Source of the DNA: Adineta vaga
Taxonomy: Eukaryota; Rotifera
Direction: 5' to 3'
Assembly: GCA_021613535.1 (NCBI GenBank)
Contig: CP075492.1
Location: 8,494,001-8,558,000 of the forward strand
DNA: 64,000 nucleotides
Both the position numbers and the translations under genes were made by a program. Shown one piece after another: positions 49,971-60,314 of the stretch (position 1 is the stretch's first letter; each line of letters opens with the position of its first letter). Below the pieces are notes generated by a model that was given only the letters and a program-made list of their open reading frames with translations, did no database searches and was not told the origin of the DNA.

Positions 49971-50650
49971 ATGGCTAGCAGTTTCCCATCACGAACAGGT
50001 TTGTTAATAGATATTTTAATGTACAAATTTATCAAACAATAATCATTTTTCTTTGTCTAATGATTAGTTGTTCCACGAAATTTTAAACTATTAGAAGAAC
50101 TCGAAGCTGCTCAGAAAGGTCAACATGAAGGGTAAATATCATTCATTAATGCTCGAAAATTTCATTAACATTGGTTTTTCTATAGTTCGGTTTCATGGGG
50201 TCTAGAAGCTAATGATGACATGTCACTCTCTCGGTGGGTTTGCATGATTATTGGACCAACACGAGTAAGACTTCATTACTAATAATCAACTTGTTCAAAT
50301 CTATTTTCTCTTCTACTTTTCTAGACGCCTTTTGAAGGTCGTATACATACATTAAAAGTTCATTGCGGTGATCGTTATCCTGAAGAACCACCAGTAGTTC
50401 GTTTTCAAACACGTATCAATCTAGCTGGTGTAGCAGCCAATGGTTCCGTAAGAACATGGTTGTTCTAGTTGTCTCTCATTCTTTTGACGTTATCTTTCAG
50501 ATTGATCCTAAATCAGTTCCAACACTTCGTAATTGGAATCGCGATATGACTATTCATCAAGTATTAAATGACATACGAGCAAGCATGTCATCGAAAGAGA
50601 ATGCGAAGTTATCTCAACCACCAGAAGGTGCACTTTATCCATCCCAGTAA
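49971..50650 (+). CDS. UBE2V: Ubiquitin-conjugating E2 variant (Mms2/UBE2V)
   Basis: Exons 49971-49998, 50068-50131, 50186-50264, 50325-50447 and 50501-50650 give 147 residues (human UBE2V2: 145). Catalytically inactive E2 fold that pairs with UBC13 to build Lys63-linked chains. Matches: [62 protein letters not shown] and [13 protein letters not shown]. The active-site Cys region of E2s is absent, as expected for a variant. First gene of a tight plus-strand series. Confidence 0.96.
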
Positions 50651-50884
50651 TCAATCGTATAAATCAAATCCAGAGAAAAAAATCTATGCGAACGTTTTTC
50701 TTCAGCTCTTTGTTCATGCGCAAAAAAAACACAAACATAATTTTTCTTTCTTTTCTTTGTGATACCTTTTTCTTTGCTTCTGCATATTAACTTTAATCTA
50801 TTCTGTATGATTCAATCCCATTGAAAGACAACACATAACTTTTGAAAAAAAAATTGCAAACAATCCTTTGTTCTAGAGAATAGA

Positions 50885-52469
50885 ATGAAATTAACATTAA
50901 CACCATCGAAAAAAGCGAATGAAAATGATACATCAACGGATAATGATGTTTGTATACATGAAGGTTCATCTTATCAAGCCAATATTCCTGTACTTAACTG
51001 CTCATCTTTATCGACTGATCATGATTCAATTCTTTTTTGGAAACCAACCGATTCAATAAGTAATGATGAATTATTAGATTATTTAAATTATGCTCGTCGA
51101 AAACATCGAATGAATGAAGAACAAGCTTTAGCAATCTTGCAAATATGTAAATATAAAATTGGTACAAGTCAATTATTAATGGAACAATATATACCAGAAG
51201 TTGATGAATGGACAGTTGAAGAAAAATTTCTTTTCGAACAAGCGTATAAATTTTATGGAAAAACATTTTCACGTATTCGACAAATGTTACCAGAAAAAAG
51301 TATTGCAGAACTTGTTCGATATTATTATTCTTGGAAGAAAGTACGATTACATAAAAGTCTTATGGATAAACATGAAAAACAATGTCAATTAATGCCCTAT
51401 GATGAAGATGATGATAGTGATGAAGATGAACGAAATACAACATCGATACATTTACCAACAAAGTAAGTCAAAAGAAAATCGATCTTGCACAATAGATGTC
51501 ATTAGAAAATTTACCGAGAAGGTTTATTCTAACAGTTTTCTTGTCATAACCTTGTATTCGAAGGAAATATATCAATTTAATATCGAAAAAAAAACTTCTC
51601 TCTCCTTGGAAATAAAACAGACATCTATGTTTTCATATCGATGAGAGTATCTTCTCGGTTTCAATGTTCTTTCTGTCATTATTCATACTTATAGACAGAG
51701 AACAAAAAAAACAATCTTCTGTATTCGATTAAATACTTCAGACAGTCGTAAAAAGAATGTTTTATTTACCTTGAGAAAATCGTATATATTTGTAATGTTC
51801 TTTTTTTCTTTCAGAGATTTAGATCATCGTCCGAAAACAACCATTGATTCAATGAATAATGAAGATCAAGAATGTTGTAATTGTGAAATACAATGTGAAT
51901 CAATGCATTCAACTCCTAAAGGTATTCTCTGTGATGAATGTTTTGTTTATTGGCAAAGTTCAGGTTTAATGCGACCAGAATTATATCGAACGAAATCAGT
52001 CGTAAAAAAAATGCGACGACCACCGAAAAATATGTCAGTCGATTTCAATACATCTACATCAACAACACTACATGATGATGCTCTGGATAAATTAGAAGAT
52101 GATATTCGTCATGAATTATCGATTATACAATCTCATAATCAATCGATTGAACTTCTAACCAATCAATCTAGAGAAGTCATAGAAACAATGGAAATACCAT
52201 TTTTAACTACAATTCTTAATACAACTGATACGACGACACCAACATGGTCAACAGAAGAAATTCTTCTTGCAATACAAGCTTTTGCTAAATATGGAAAAGA
52301 TTTTCAAACAATAGCACGACTTATTGGTCCAACAAAAAGTCTTCGAGATGTTGAAACTTTTTTTGTTGAATATAGAGAACGTTATCAACTTGATACGATC
52401 ATAGATATGAATTCGAAATCGAATACTAATGTACAAAAAAATGTTGATGAAATTGTTTTTGTTAATTAA
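50885..52469 (+). CDS. RCOR: CoREST (REST corepressor), ELM2-SANT-SANT
   Basis: Exons 50885-51462 and 51815-52469 give 410 residues. The ELM2 motif EGSSYQANIPVL is followed by SANT1 (DEWTVEEKFLFEQAYKFYGK, IRQMLPEKSIAELVRYYYSW). An acidic/Ser stretch and a linker with a Cys cluster (CCNCEIQCES...CDECFVYW) come next, then a coiled linker and SANT2 (TWSTEEILLAIQAFAKYGKD, IARLIGPTKSLRDVETFF). In the LSD1-HDAC complex this scaffold stimulates histone demethylation and deacetylation. The linker Cys pairs resemble a small zinc-binding site. Starts 235 bases after the UBE2V stop. Confidence 0.94.
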
Positions 52470-52552
52470 ACATGTTCTATTATTTACTTTTGTTGTAACG
52501 ATAGGTAATAGAAAGAAAATTATCTTTTCTTCTTCTTCTTCTCATTTCAGAT

Positions 52553-53627
52553 ATGGAAGAAATTATCCTTTCTCTTGAACCAGCATTTCATCGAATTGAA
52601 CGATTCTTACTATGGCATAATAAATATGCTAGTTTCATTGCATTCATTCTTGGTCATGGCATTTTCTATGCTATTGCTCGAGCTGGTTTACGTCCATTTT
52701 GTGCTATTACAATTGTTCTATTGATTTTACATATATTAGATTGTATCAAAAAGAAACGTGTTACTACCGAAGAAAAGAATCTCTCAGAATTAACTCAACT
52801 TGTTTTAAAATCTTATCGACGTACATGGCAAACACATGAACAATTAAATGTTATTAAAACTGAAAATCGATCGAAATATTCATTAATTATTCTTATTATT
52901 TGTTTCATTCTTGCATATATTGGTATGAAAATGAGTGGATTTTATGTTTCATATATCGTGATGTTTATACTTTTCACATTACCAGCAATTGTTTATCATA
53001 AAATAATACCAAAATTACTTAAACGATTAGCTCCAATTCTTGAACAACTTGATCAATCGATGTAAGTGATAGAAAATGATCAATAAATCAGTTGTAGAAT
53101 GATTTTTATCTAGGGAATATAAACGACGTACATTAATTGATAGAAAAGATCTATTAGTTAAAATCAAAACTCCAGGTATGAATGAAAATGATGATGATGA
53201 TGATGAAGATGTACGAAAATTGAAATTACAAAAAAATCAAACACATACAACAAAGGCTCGTTCATTGAATACAAGTGATGATGATGATGATGAAAAACTT
53301 ATTTCGACAAAAACTGAAAATACATTTTTAACGAATCGTCATCAGACAAATTTCGATACGCTTAGTGATTCATCGTCGTCAACAACAGCAGATGATGAAA
53401 CGTCTCATATTACTGATTTATATGCAAATGTTGGAAATAAAATTGATGGTAAACAGCGAATTAAAATCAAAGGTGATGAAATAAAAATCAAAGGATATTC
53501 GAATCGACAACGATCAAAATTAATCAATACAGATGTTTTTCAATTAGATCGAAATACGAAAAAATCTCTTGGCGAACCAGATCTAAGTGGTTTTGATTTT
53601 CTCAATGACTATGATGAACAATCTTAA
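52553..53627 (+). CDS. Reticulon-homology ER-phagy receptor-like (RETREG/FAM134)
   Basis: Exons 52553-53061 and 53114-53627 give 340 residues. Two paired hydrophobic hairpins (about 26-62 and 108-150) flank an amphipathic linker (LSELTQLVLKSYRRTW), the reticulon-homology layout that bends ER membrane. A long disordered, acidic tail follows and ends with SGFDFLNDYDEQS, where FDFL with acidic neighbours fits a LIR (LC3-interacting) motif, as at the same place in FAM134 proteins. ARL6IP1 is an alternative but lacks such a tail. The start codon is 84 bases after the CoREST stop. Confidence 0.78.
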
Positions 53628-53852
53628 ATTTGTACAAAATATAAATGTGTTTTACGAGAGTTTACGTGTGTGTGTGTGTGTGTATGTTGTTGTTCGTATT
53701 TGTGAACAGTTGATGTTTTGATTTGTTTTTTTAATCGATAAAAGAAAATAAAATTCCTCAATTCTTGGCGTTGTTTGTTTTTGTTTTATTTCTTATAGAT
53801 TTTCTAAATGCTATTGATTACTAGATTGTTTTTCTTTCGACAGATTCGAACA

Positions 53853-54800
53853 ATGACAACACAGAAAGTTTCATATTTAACACAACAACAATCAAAAGAT
53901 ATCGACGAAGAACTCTTTCATGAATACAAATTTAGTGTTGATCAATTGATGGAATTAGCAGGATTAAGTTCTGCATCAGTTATTGGTAAGAAAAGAAATC
54001 TTGAATGTAAATAGATCATTAATGAATTCTTTCATTGATGTCGATTAACTACATCAGACAATATCTAAGTTGTTTTGCGTCATCGACTGATTAGGTCATA
54101 ATAGAAATGCTTTTGTAATGATTACATTCGATTGATGTTCATTGTAATATGACCATATTTTTACGGTATAGAAAGAGAAGACGTGACCATAAGATTGTTT
54201 ATGTTATTACGAAGACTTTATTTCTTGTCTTTAGCTAAAGCATATAGTGATACGAAGAAATATTCAAATTGTCTTGTGGTTGTTGGTGGTGGTAATAATG
54301 GTGGTGACGGTCTTGTATGTGCTCGTCATTTGAAATTATTTGGTTATGATCCAACAATTGTTTATCCTAAACGAACTGATAAAGAATTATATAAAAATTT
54401 GACACATCAATGTGAAAAAATGGATATAAAAATTCTTGATAAAATTCCAACGGAATCTAAAATTGATTTAATTGTGGATGCAATCTTTGGTTTCGGGTTT
54501 TCCGGTGAAATTCGTGAACCATTTGGAAGTATTCTTAAAGAATTAAAACATTTCGAAAAGACCATACCAATCGTTTCAATTGATGTACCAAGTGGATGGA
54601 ATGTTGAAAATGGTCCAATTAATGATGAAAGTCTTCAACCTGAATGTGTTATTTCTTTAACAGCACCAAAAAGTTGTATGAAACATTTTCAAGGAAAATA
54701 TCATTTCTTAGGCGGACGATTTGTTCCTCAAGCTTTACAAAATAAATATCAAATTATTCTTCCCGATTATTCGGGTAGTGAACAAATCGTTCAAATCTAA
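53853..54800 (+). CDS. NAXE: NAD(P)H-hydrate epimerase
   Basis: Exons 53853-53985 and 54235-54800 give 232 residues. It epimerises damaged R-NAD(P)HX to the S form for repair by the dehydratase NAXD. Family motifs: [85 protein letters not shown] and [20 protein letters not shown]. The protein lacks a long presequence, so it could be cytosolic. The 249-base intron is long for the window. Confidence 0.96.
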
Positions 54801-54847
54801 ACGAAAGCAAATATAAAATAAATGCTATATTTTTAATTGATTTTTAG

Positions 54848-56182
54848 ATGTCTCCTTTATTAATTCTTGATCCACGACAACCACTCTCAATTGATTCATT
54901 TGAATTTCTTTATCAAGCACTTGCAAAAGAAATTAATTCAATCTATGCACCAGTTAGAGATGGTCTTGCACTTCTAGCTGGTTGTTATATATTGAAAAAA
55001 TTATTACCTGTTCCATATTATTGTTATAGAACGATAAAACTCTATTTTATTCCATATAAAATCAATTCAGTTCTTATCAAAACACCAGTAACAACACAAT
55101 CACATAGTAACGGTTTATCATCATCAGATCATGATGAACATTGGGCATTAATTAATGATTGTACGACACCAAGTGGTTGTGCATTTGCACAAAATCTTGC
55201 AGTAAATTGATTTTCTTTACGAATTTCAAATGAATATTAAAATAATTTCTCTCTTTATTTTCAAAGAAACGAGGTTATAATTTAATTTTGGTTTCAACTG
55301 AAGAATTACAAGAAGAATTAAAATTACTTTCAACACATATCGAACGAACATTTCTAATTCGTACTGTAACAGTTATCTATCGATGGAATAGTCCACAACA
55401 ACCATTAGAATTAACTTCTCCAATGACAAATGTCACTGGAACATGGTCAACAACAACAACAACACCACCAACAGTTGGTCAAACATCTTTAGCAAAAAAA
55501 TTTCATCGAGCAGGATCATTTGATCGTTTGGAAACAATTGAAACAATAGCACGAAATGCCAATCTTGTTCTATATATCAATTGTACAAGACCATTTAATG
55601 ATCGAAATCTTTCGAAAACACTCAATCCAGCCGAATTTCAATCCATTGTTAATAATTATCTCATACCACCAATGCAATTAGCATATATTGTAACTATTTC
55701 TTTTCCATAAATATAACAATATGATTTCATTCTATTTCCATTAGGTTCTTCCGTTTATGTCAGTTCGTCGTCAACCTGCCTATGTTTTGAATGTTGTTCC
55801 ACATCAATCTTGTCTCAACTCAACTCTGCATCGTTTATTAACTATTTATTTCAATGCACGTAAAGATGAATATTCTCGTCGTAGTTTACTTCATTTTCAA
55901 ACCGTTTATTTACCCATTCGATGGATTCGTTCATCAACAGATGTTCGTACAGTTGAAAATTTTCAAAAATATATCTTATCAAAACATGGTTTAAATGAAA
56001 ATGATAAATTAATATGGGGCTCATGTAAACCACAAGTCTATGTTGATACAATTCTTCGTCAATTAGGTCGATGTGATCATAGTGCTGGCTATTGGTTAAA
56101 TGCACTTCATTTAACATGTCTTTCAATTCTACCTCGTTTTCTTTCACATAAACTTATTGATTATTGGCTTTTAACGAAATAA
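54848..56182 (+). CDS. Degenerate short-chain dehydrogenase-like protein
   Basis: Exons 54848-55201, 55267-55689 and 55745-56182 give 404 residues. The N-terminus has a membrane-like segment and then HWALINDCTTPSGCAFAQNLAKRGYNLILVST, which lines up with the SDR nucleotide-binding turn (TGxxxGxG) and the strand-helix-strand of HSD17B12/HSDL1-type enzymes but has lost the glycines. LVLYINCTRPF is in the place of the NNVG strand. No YxxxK catalytic pair is seen. The C-terminal 140 residues are not recognised. Probably a non-enzymatic SDR relative. The ATG lies 48 bases after the NAXE stop, directly behind a GATTTTTAG acceptor. Confidence 0.6.
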
Positions 56183-56329
56183 TTTTCTCAGTCGATCGAG
56201 AAACGTTTTGTCCATAAATAGAATCCGAAAAGAAAACCTAGTATTGGCGTTTTGATTTTTTTGAATGATTCTCATAGAGAGAAGAAAATATTTGTCCTCT
56301 TCTTCTTCTTTTTTTTAGATCAATTTCCT

Positions 56330-58243
56330 ATGGAACTTGATGAACAAACTCTTCTTCAATCTTTAATCAAAGATTCATCAAATGAATCGTCTACTTCAAT
56401 TGATTACACACCCTATCTTCCCTATTTACAAACATTATTTACCTATGATACTGAACGTTTACATCGTGAATTAGAATATTTAAATGATGAAAAATGTTCG
56501 AAATCAACTCAAATGTTATCATTAACATTTGATAATTATTCAACATTTATTCAAACAGCTGAATGTTCAAAAAATATTTCAAATGATTTTTCAACAATTG
56601 AAGATCGTCTATCATTAATACTAAATCAACTTGATGATTTTAGTTCCTGTTGTCAAACATTCATTCGTGAAACTGAACAAACTAATTCTCTTCGAAAACA
56701 AAATATGTTTACATTACAAAAATATCCACAATTATTAGAAATACTTGAAATACCGCAAATCATGGATACATGTGTACGAAATGATTATTATGATGAAGCT
56801 TTGGAAATTGTTACATATTGTAAGCGTTTAGAACGGAAATTTTCTTTACCATTAAATAAAACAACATCTAATACAACTTTACATATACCATTGATAACAA
56901 ATATTGTCAGTGATGTTCGTCTATCATTAGAATATATGCTTGAACAATTAATTAATCAACTTCAAACAAATATTCAATTACCTGCTTGTTTACGTATTAT
57001 GGGTTTTATTCGTCGAATGGATATCTATAATGAATTAGAATTACGTCTATGTTTTCTACAAGCACGTACACATTTCTTAGAGAAACGTTTAGATTTAATT
57101 CAAAAGCAATATTCTACAACGAATACATCCGATTATTATGAACATGCATCGAAATATATTGATGAAACACGTAATATACTTTTCGATATTGTTACACAAT
57201 ATCGTGCATTATTTAGTGATGATGATACAACATTGTATGTGACATTTAATCGAAATGAATTTATTAAAGAAACAAATCTATTTCGTTCATGGTTAGTGTA
57301 TCGTTTAAATGAATTTTTAAAAGTTTTACAAGTTGATTTACAACATTGTAGTGGTAAGATTTAAAAGATTTTTAATGAACAAATCAATCAATCGACTCAT
57401 CGTTGTTTTGTTTCTTTTTCTCATTTAGGTTCACAATATCAACGACTTGAATCACTTCTTGGTCAAGTCATGTATTTTGGTGCATCATTTTCACGTTATG
57501 GTTTTGATTTTCGACCATTATTTATTCAATTTTTTTCTCGAACAGCTTTAACTAATTTTCAAAATTCATTACACGAAGGCAATCATTTATTTGAACAGTT
57601 ACTACATTCTTTTACATTCGATCAATATGTTCAAATACCATCATCCGACACGTCAACTACTGCAACGAATCCATTTATTCCACCAATGATTCTTGTTAGT
57701 TATACACCATTAGCTGTTTATTGTAATACTGTTCTCACAGCATTTAATGATCTTCGACTTTGTTGTCCTTTATCAACCGTTCGAACAGTGAAACAATATC
57801 TAACGGATTCATTATTAGATATTCGAAATCATTTGTTGAATTATTATAAATCTGAAAAGGTGACATTAACAATTATTGAATCTGAACATTTTATCGATTT
57901 TCTACGTATTTTTATTTCGATCTTTATTCCATATATTGATACTTGTATTCAAGCATTATTTCCTGATGCTCAATTATCTCGTGAATTAGGTGTATCTGTA
58001 TTAGATGTGAGTGAAAAAATGAAATTAAATCGAATTGATATTGAAAATATAATTGAACCAATTCGAACGATTATTGAATCCATGGCTCCAAAAAAGACAC
58101 TAATAAATGAAACTAGTTTAAATAAAAAAGAAGATTCTCCTCCTCCTCCTCCTGCATCCAAGGAACCAGAAGAAGAGGGCGAACAACAACAACAGGAAGA
58201 AAAACTTGAAGAGACCGATAATAAATCAGACATTACAGAATAA
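56330..58243 (+). CDS. COG8: Conserved oligomeric Golgi complex subunit 8
   Basis: Exons 56330-57353 and 57429-58243 give 612 residues (human COG8: 612). Part of the COG tether for intra-Golgi retrograde transport. Matches include NYSTFIQTAECSKNI, LEILEIPQIMDTCVRNDYYD, LQTNIQLPACLRIMGFIRRM, DIVTQYRALFSDDD, LESLLGQVMYFGASFSRYG and LTAFNDLRLCCPLS. The C-terminus is a Pro/Glu/Gln-rich tail not needed for the core fold. The start at 56330 follows a TTTTTTAG acceptor; an upstream in-frame ATG would read through intron-like sequence. Confidence 0.95.
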
Positions 58244-58450
58244 TTTATGCAAATTTCTTTCTTTTTTCGCTTTTAATATTGTTATTATTTTATTCAAATA
58301 AACTGCATGGGAGGAAAAGAAAGGGAATCCATTCTCTTAACTATAATATAAACCATTTATTAGAAGAATAAACTTTAGAATTAAAATCACCTTAGAAAAA
58401 AAAGCATGCACGCAAGATAAAAAATATAAATCATGGAATAGTTATTTGTA

Positions 58451-60314
58451 TTAGAATCGATCTGCACTATCGAAACCGGTAAATGTTGGTGGCGCTGCTG
58501 ATAATTGAGCGAGTCTAGAAAAGATATATGTATTAATCTATCTGTCATTAGAATGTTCTTACTGTCTAGAATAGTAAATATAAATTGCAGCTGCTAAGCC
58601 TGTAGTAATCGCCATGCCACCACCTAAACCTATGCCTAAACCTAATTTTAATCTAAGATTTTCATCTTCGAGTTCTTTGATGCGATTTGTTGAAGCTAAA
58701 TTGATAGTTGTTGTTGATGTTGTATCAGTAGTAGTAGTTTGAGTTGTAAATGTTGAATATAAATCGGGACATGTGAAGTTAACTGTTTCATTGGTTCGAC
58801 AATTCCATCTACTACAAACATCGAAGCATGCAGTCGTTGTAGTCGTTGTAGTAGCTAAATAGAAGTAGAAATATAGATTCGATTATTTTTATCTATTAAA
58901 TATTTATCAATAATTAAGAATTAAATATGATTTTTTTCTTTATACCAACTCAAGTACTATATAGTTCTCCTTTCTAATGCATATAATTCTATTTGTATTC
59001 GCTCTATTTACTTGTTGTCGTCGTGGTTGTTGTTGTAGTCGTTGTAGTAGTAGTACTGGTAGTACTGGTGCTAGTGGTACTAGAAGTACTGGTACTAGTG
59101 GTGCTAGTAGTACTAGTACTAGTTGTGGAAGAAGTACTAGTACTAGTTGTGGAAGAAGTACTAGTACTAGTTGTGGAAGAAGTACTAGTACTAGTCGTAG
59201 AAGAAGTACTAGTACTTGAAGTGCTAGTAGTAGTTGACGTGCTTGAAGTCGAAGTACTTGTGGTACTGGTGCTACTTGATGTGCTTGATGTTGAAGTACT
59301 GGATGTAGATGTAGAACTACTGGAACTGGTACTTGTAGTGCTAGTACTTGTTGACGTGCTTGAAGTCGAAGTACTCGAAGTGGATGTAGAACTAGTACTT
59401 GTAGAGGTACTGGAACTTGTTGTAGAACTAGTACTTGTAGAACTAGTACTTGTAGAGCTAGTGCTAGTTGAGGTAGTCGAAGTTGATGTAGAGCTGGTGC
59501 TAGTTGATGTGCTCGATGTTGAAGTTGTTGTGCTAGACGTTGATGTTGAGGAAGTAGTTGAGGTACTCGTAGTTGTTGAAGCTGTGTCTGTTGTTGTAGT
59601 AGAAGTAGATGATGTTGTACTAGTAGTGCCCGTGGTGGAGGCTGTTGACGTTGTTGAAGTCGTTGATGTAGTGCTAGTAGAGGAAGTTGATGTGCTCGAT
59701 GTTGTTGATGTAGTACTAGTAGTATCCGTAGTGGTAGTTGATGTTGTCGAGGTAGTTGATGTAGTGCTAGTAGTGACAGTAGTGGTAGTCGATGTTGTCG
59801 AGGTAGTTGATGTAGTGCTAGTAGTGGCAGTAGTGGTAGTCGATGTTGTCGAGGTTGTCGATGAAGTACTAGTAGTAGCCGTAGTAGTAGTCGATGTTGT
59901 TGAGGTCGTCGATGTAGTACTAGTAGTAGCCGTAGTGGTAGTTGATGTTGTCGAAGTCGTTGATGAAGTGCTGGTAGTGCCGGTAGTGGTCGTGGATGTG
60001 CTAGTCGTTGTTGTGGAGGTACTGGTAGATGTTGTTGAGGTTGTCGATGAAGTGCTGGTAGTGTCCGTGGTGGTGGTAGTGCTGGTAGAAGTGCTAGTTG
60101 ATGTTGTAGAGGTACTGGTAGATGTTGCCGAGGTCGTTGATGAAGTACTAGTAGTGCTCGTGGTGGTGGAGGTACTAGTTGATGTTGTCGATGACGAAGT
60201 ACTGGTAGTTGAAGTTGTACGTGTTGTCATTTCTGAGGTATCCATCATTTGTGTCGAAGTACAGACACATGAACATGATTCATCACATTGCATTGTACTA
60301 CGTTTGTAGCGCAT
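58451..60314 (-). CDS. Thr/Ser-repeat membrane mucin
   Basis: Exons 60314-59012, 58854-58563 and 58514-58451 give 552 residues from the ATG at 60314. A short Cys-rich start (CDESCSCVC) is followed by about 400 residues almost entirely of Thr and Ser (TTS/TST units), then CFDVCSRWNC...C, a short charged helix (RIKELEDENLRLKL), one TM span with Gly-rich start (LGIGLGGGMAITTGLAAAIYIYY) and a short cytosolic end. Expected to be heavily O-glycosylated. The N-terminus is uncertain: a signal-peptide-like exon lies upstream (60412-60489, SRYLLWFLILTSWSL) but its frame does not join cleanly to the ATG exon. Confidence 0.75.
59090..60215 (-). repeat. Tandem minisatellite inside the mucin gene
   Basis: Two kinds of in-frame tandem repeat. 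Near 59105-59205 there are near-perfect repeats of a 27-base unit built on AAGTACTAGTACTAG (plus strand). Between about 59700 and 60000 a 51-base unit (17 residues with one variable Ala/Val/Asp) repeats at least five times. Length variation between alleles is expected. Confidence 0.85.

Noticed and set aside
58993-60309. 438-codon plus-strand open frame rich in Val/Leu/Glu
   Set aside because: Mirror of the Thr/Ser repeat; the minus strand joins by good splice sites to Cys-rich and TM exons, the plus strand does not. Kept only as a curiosity.
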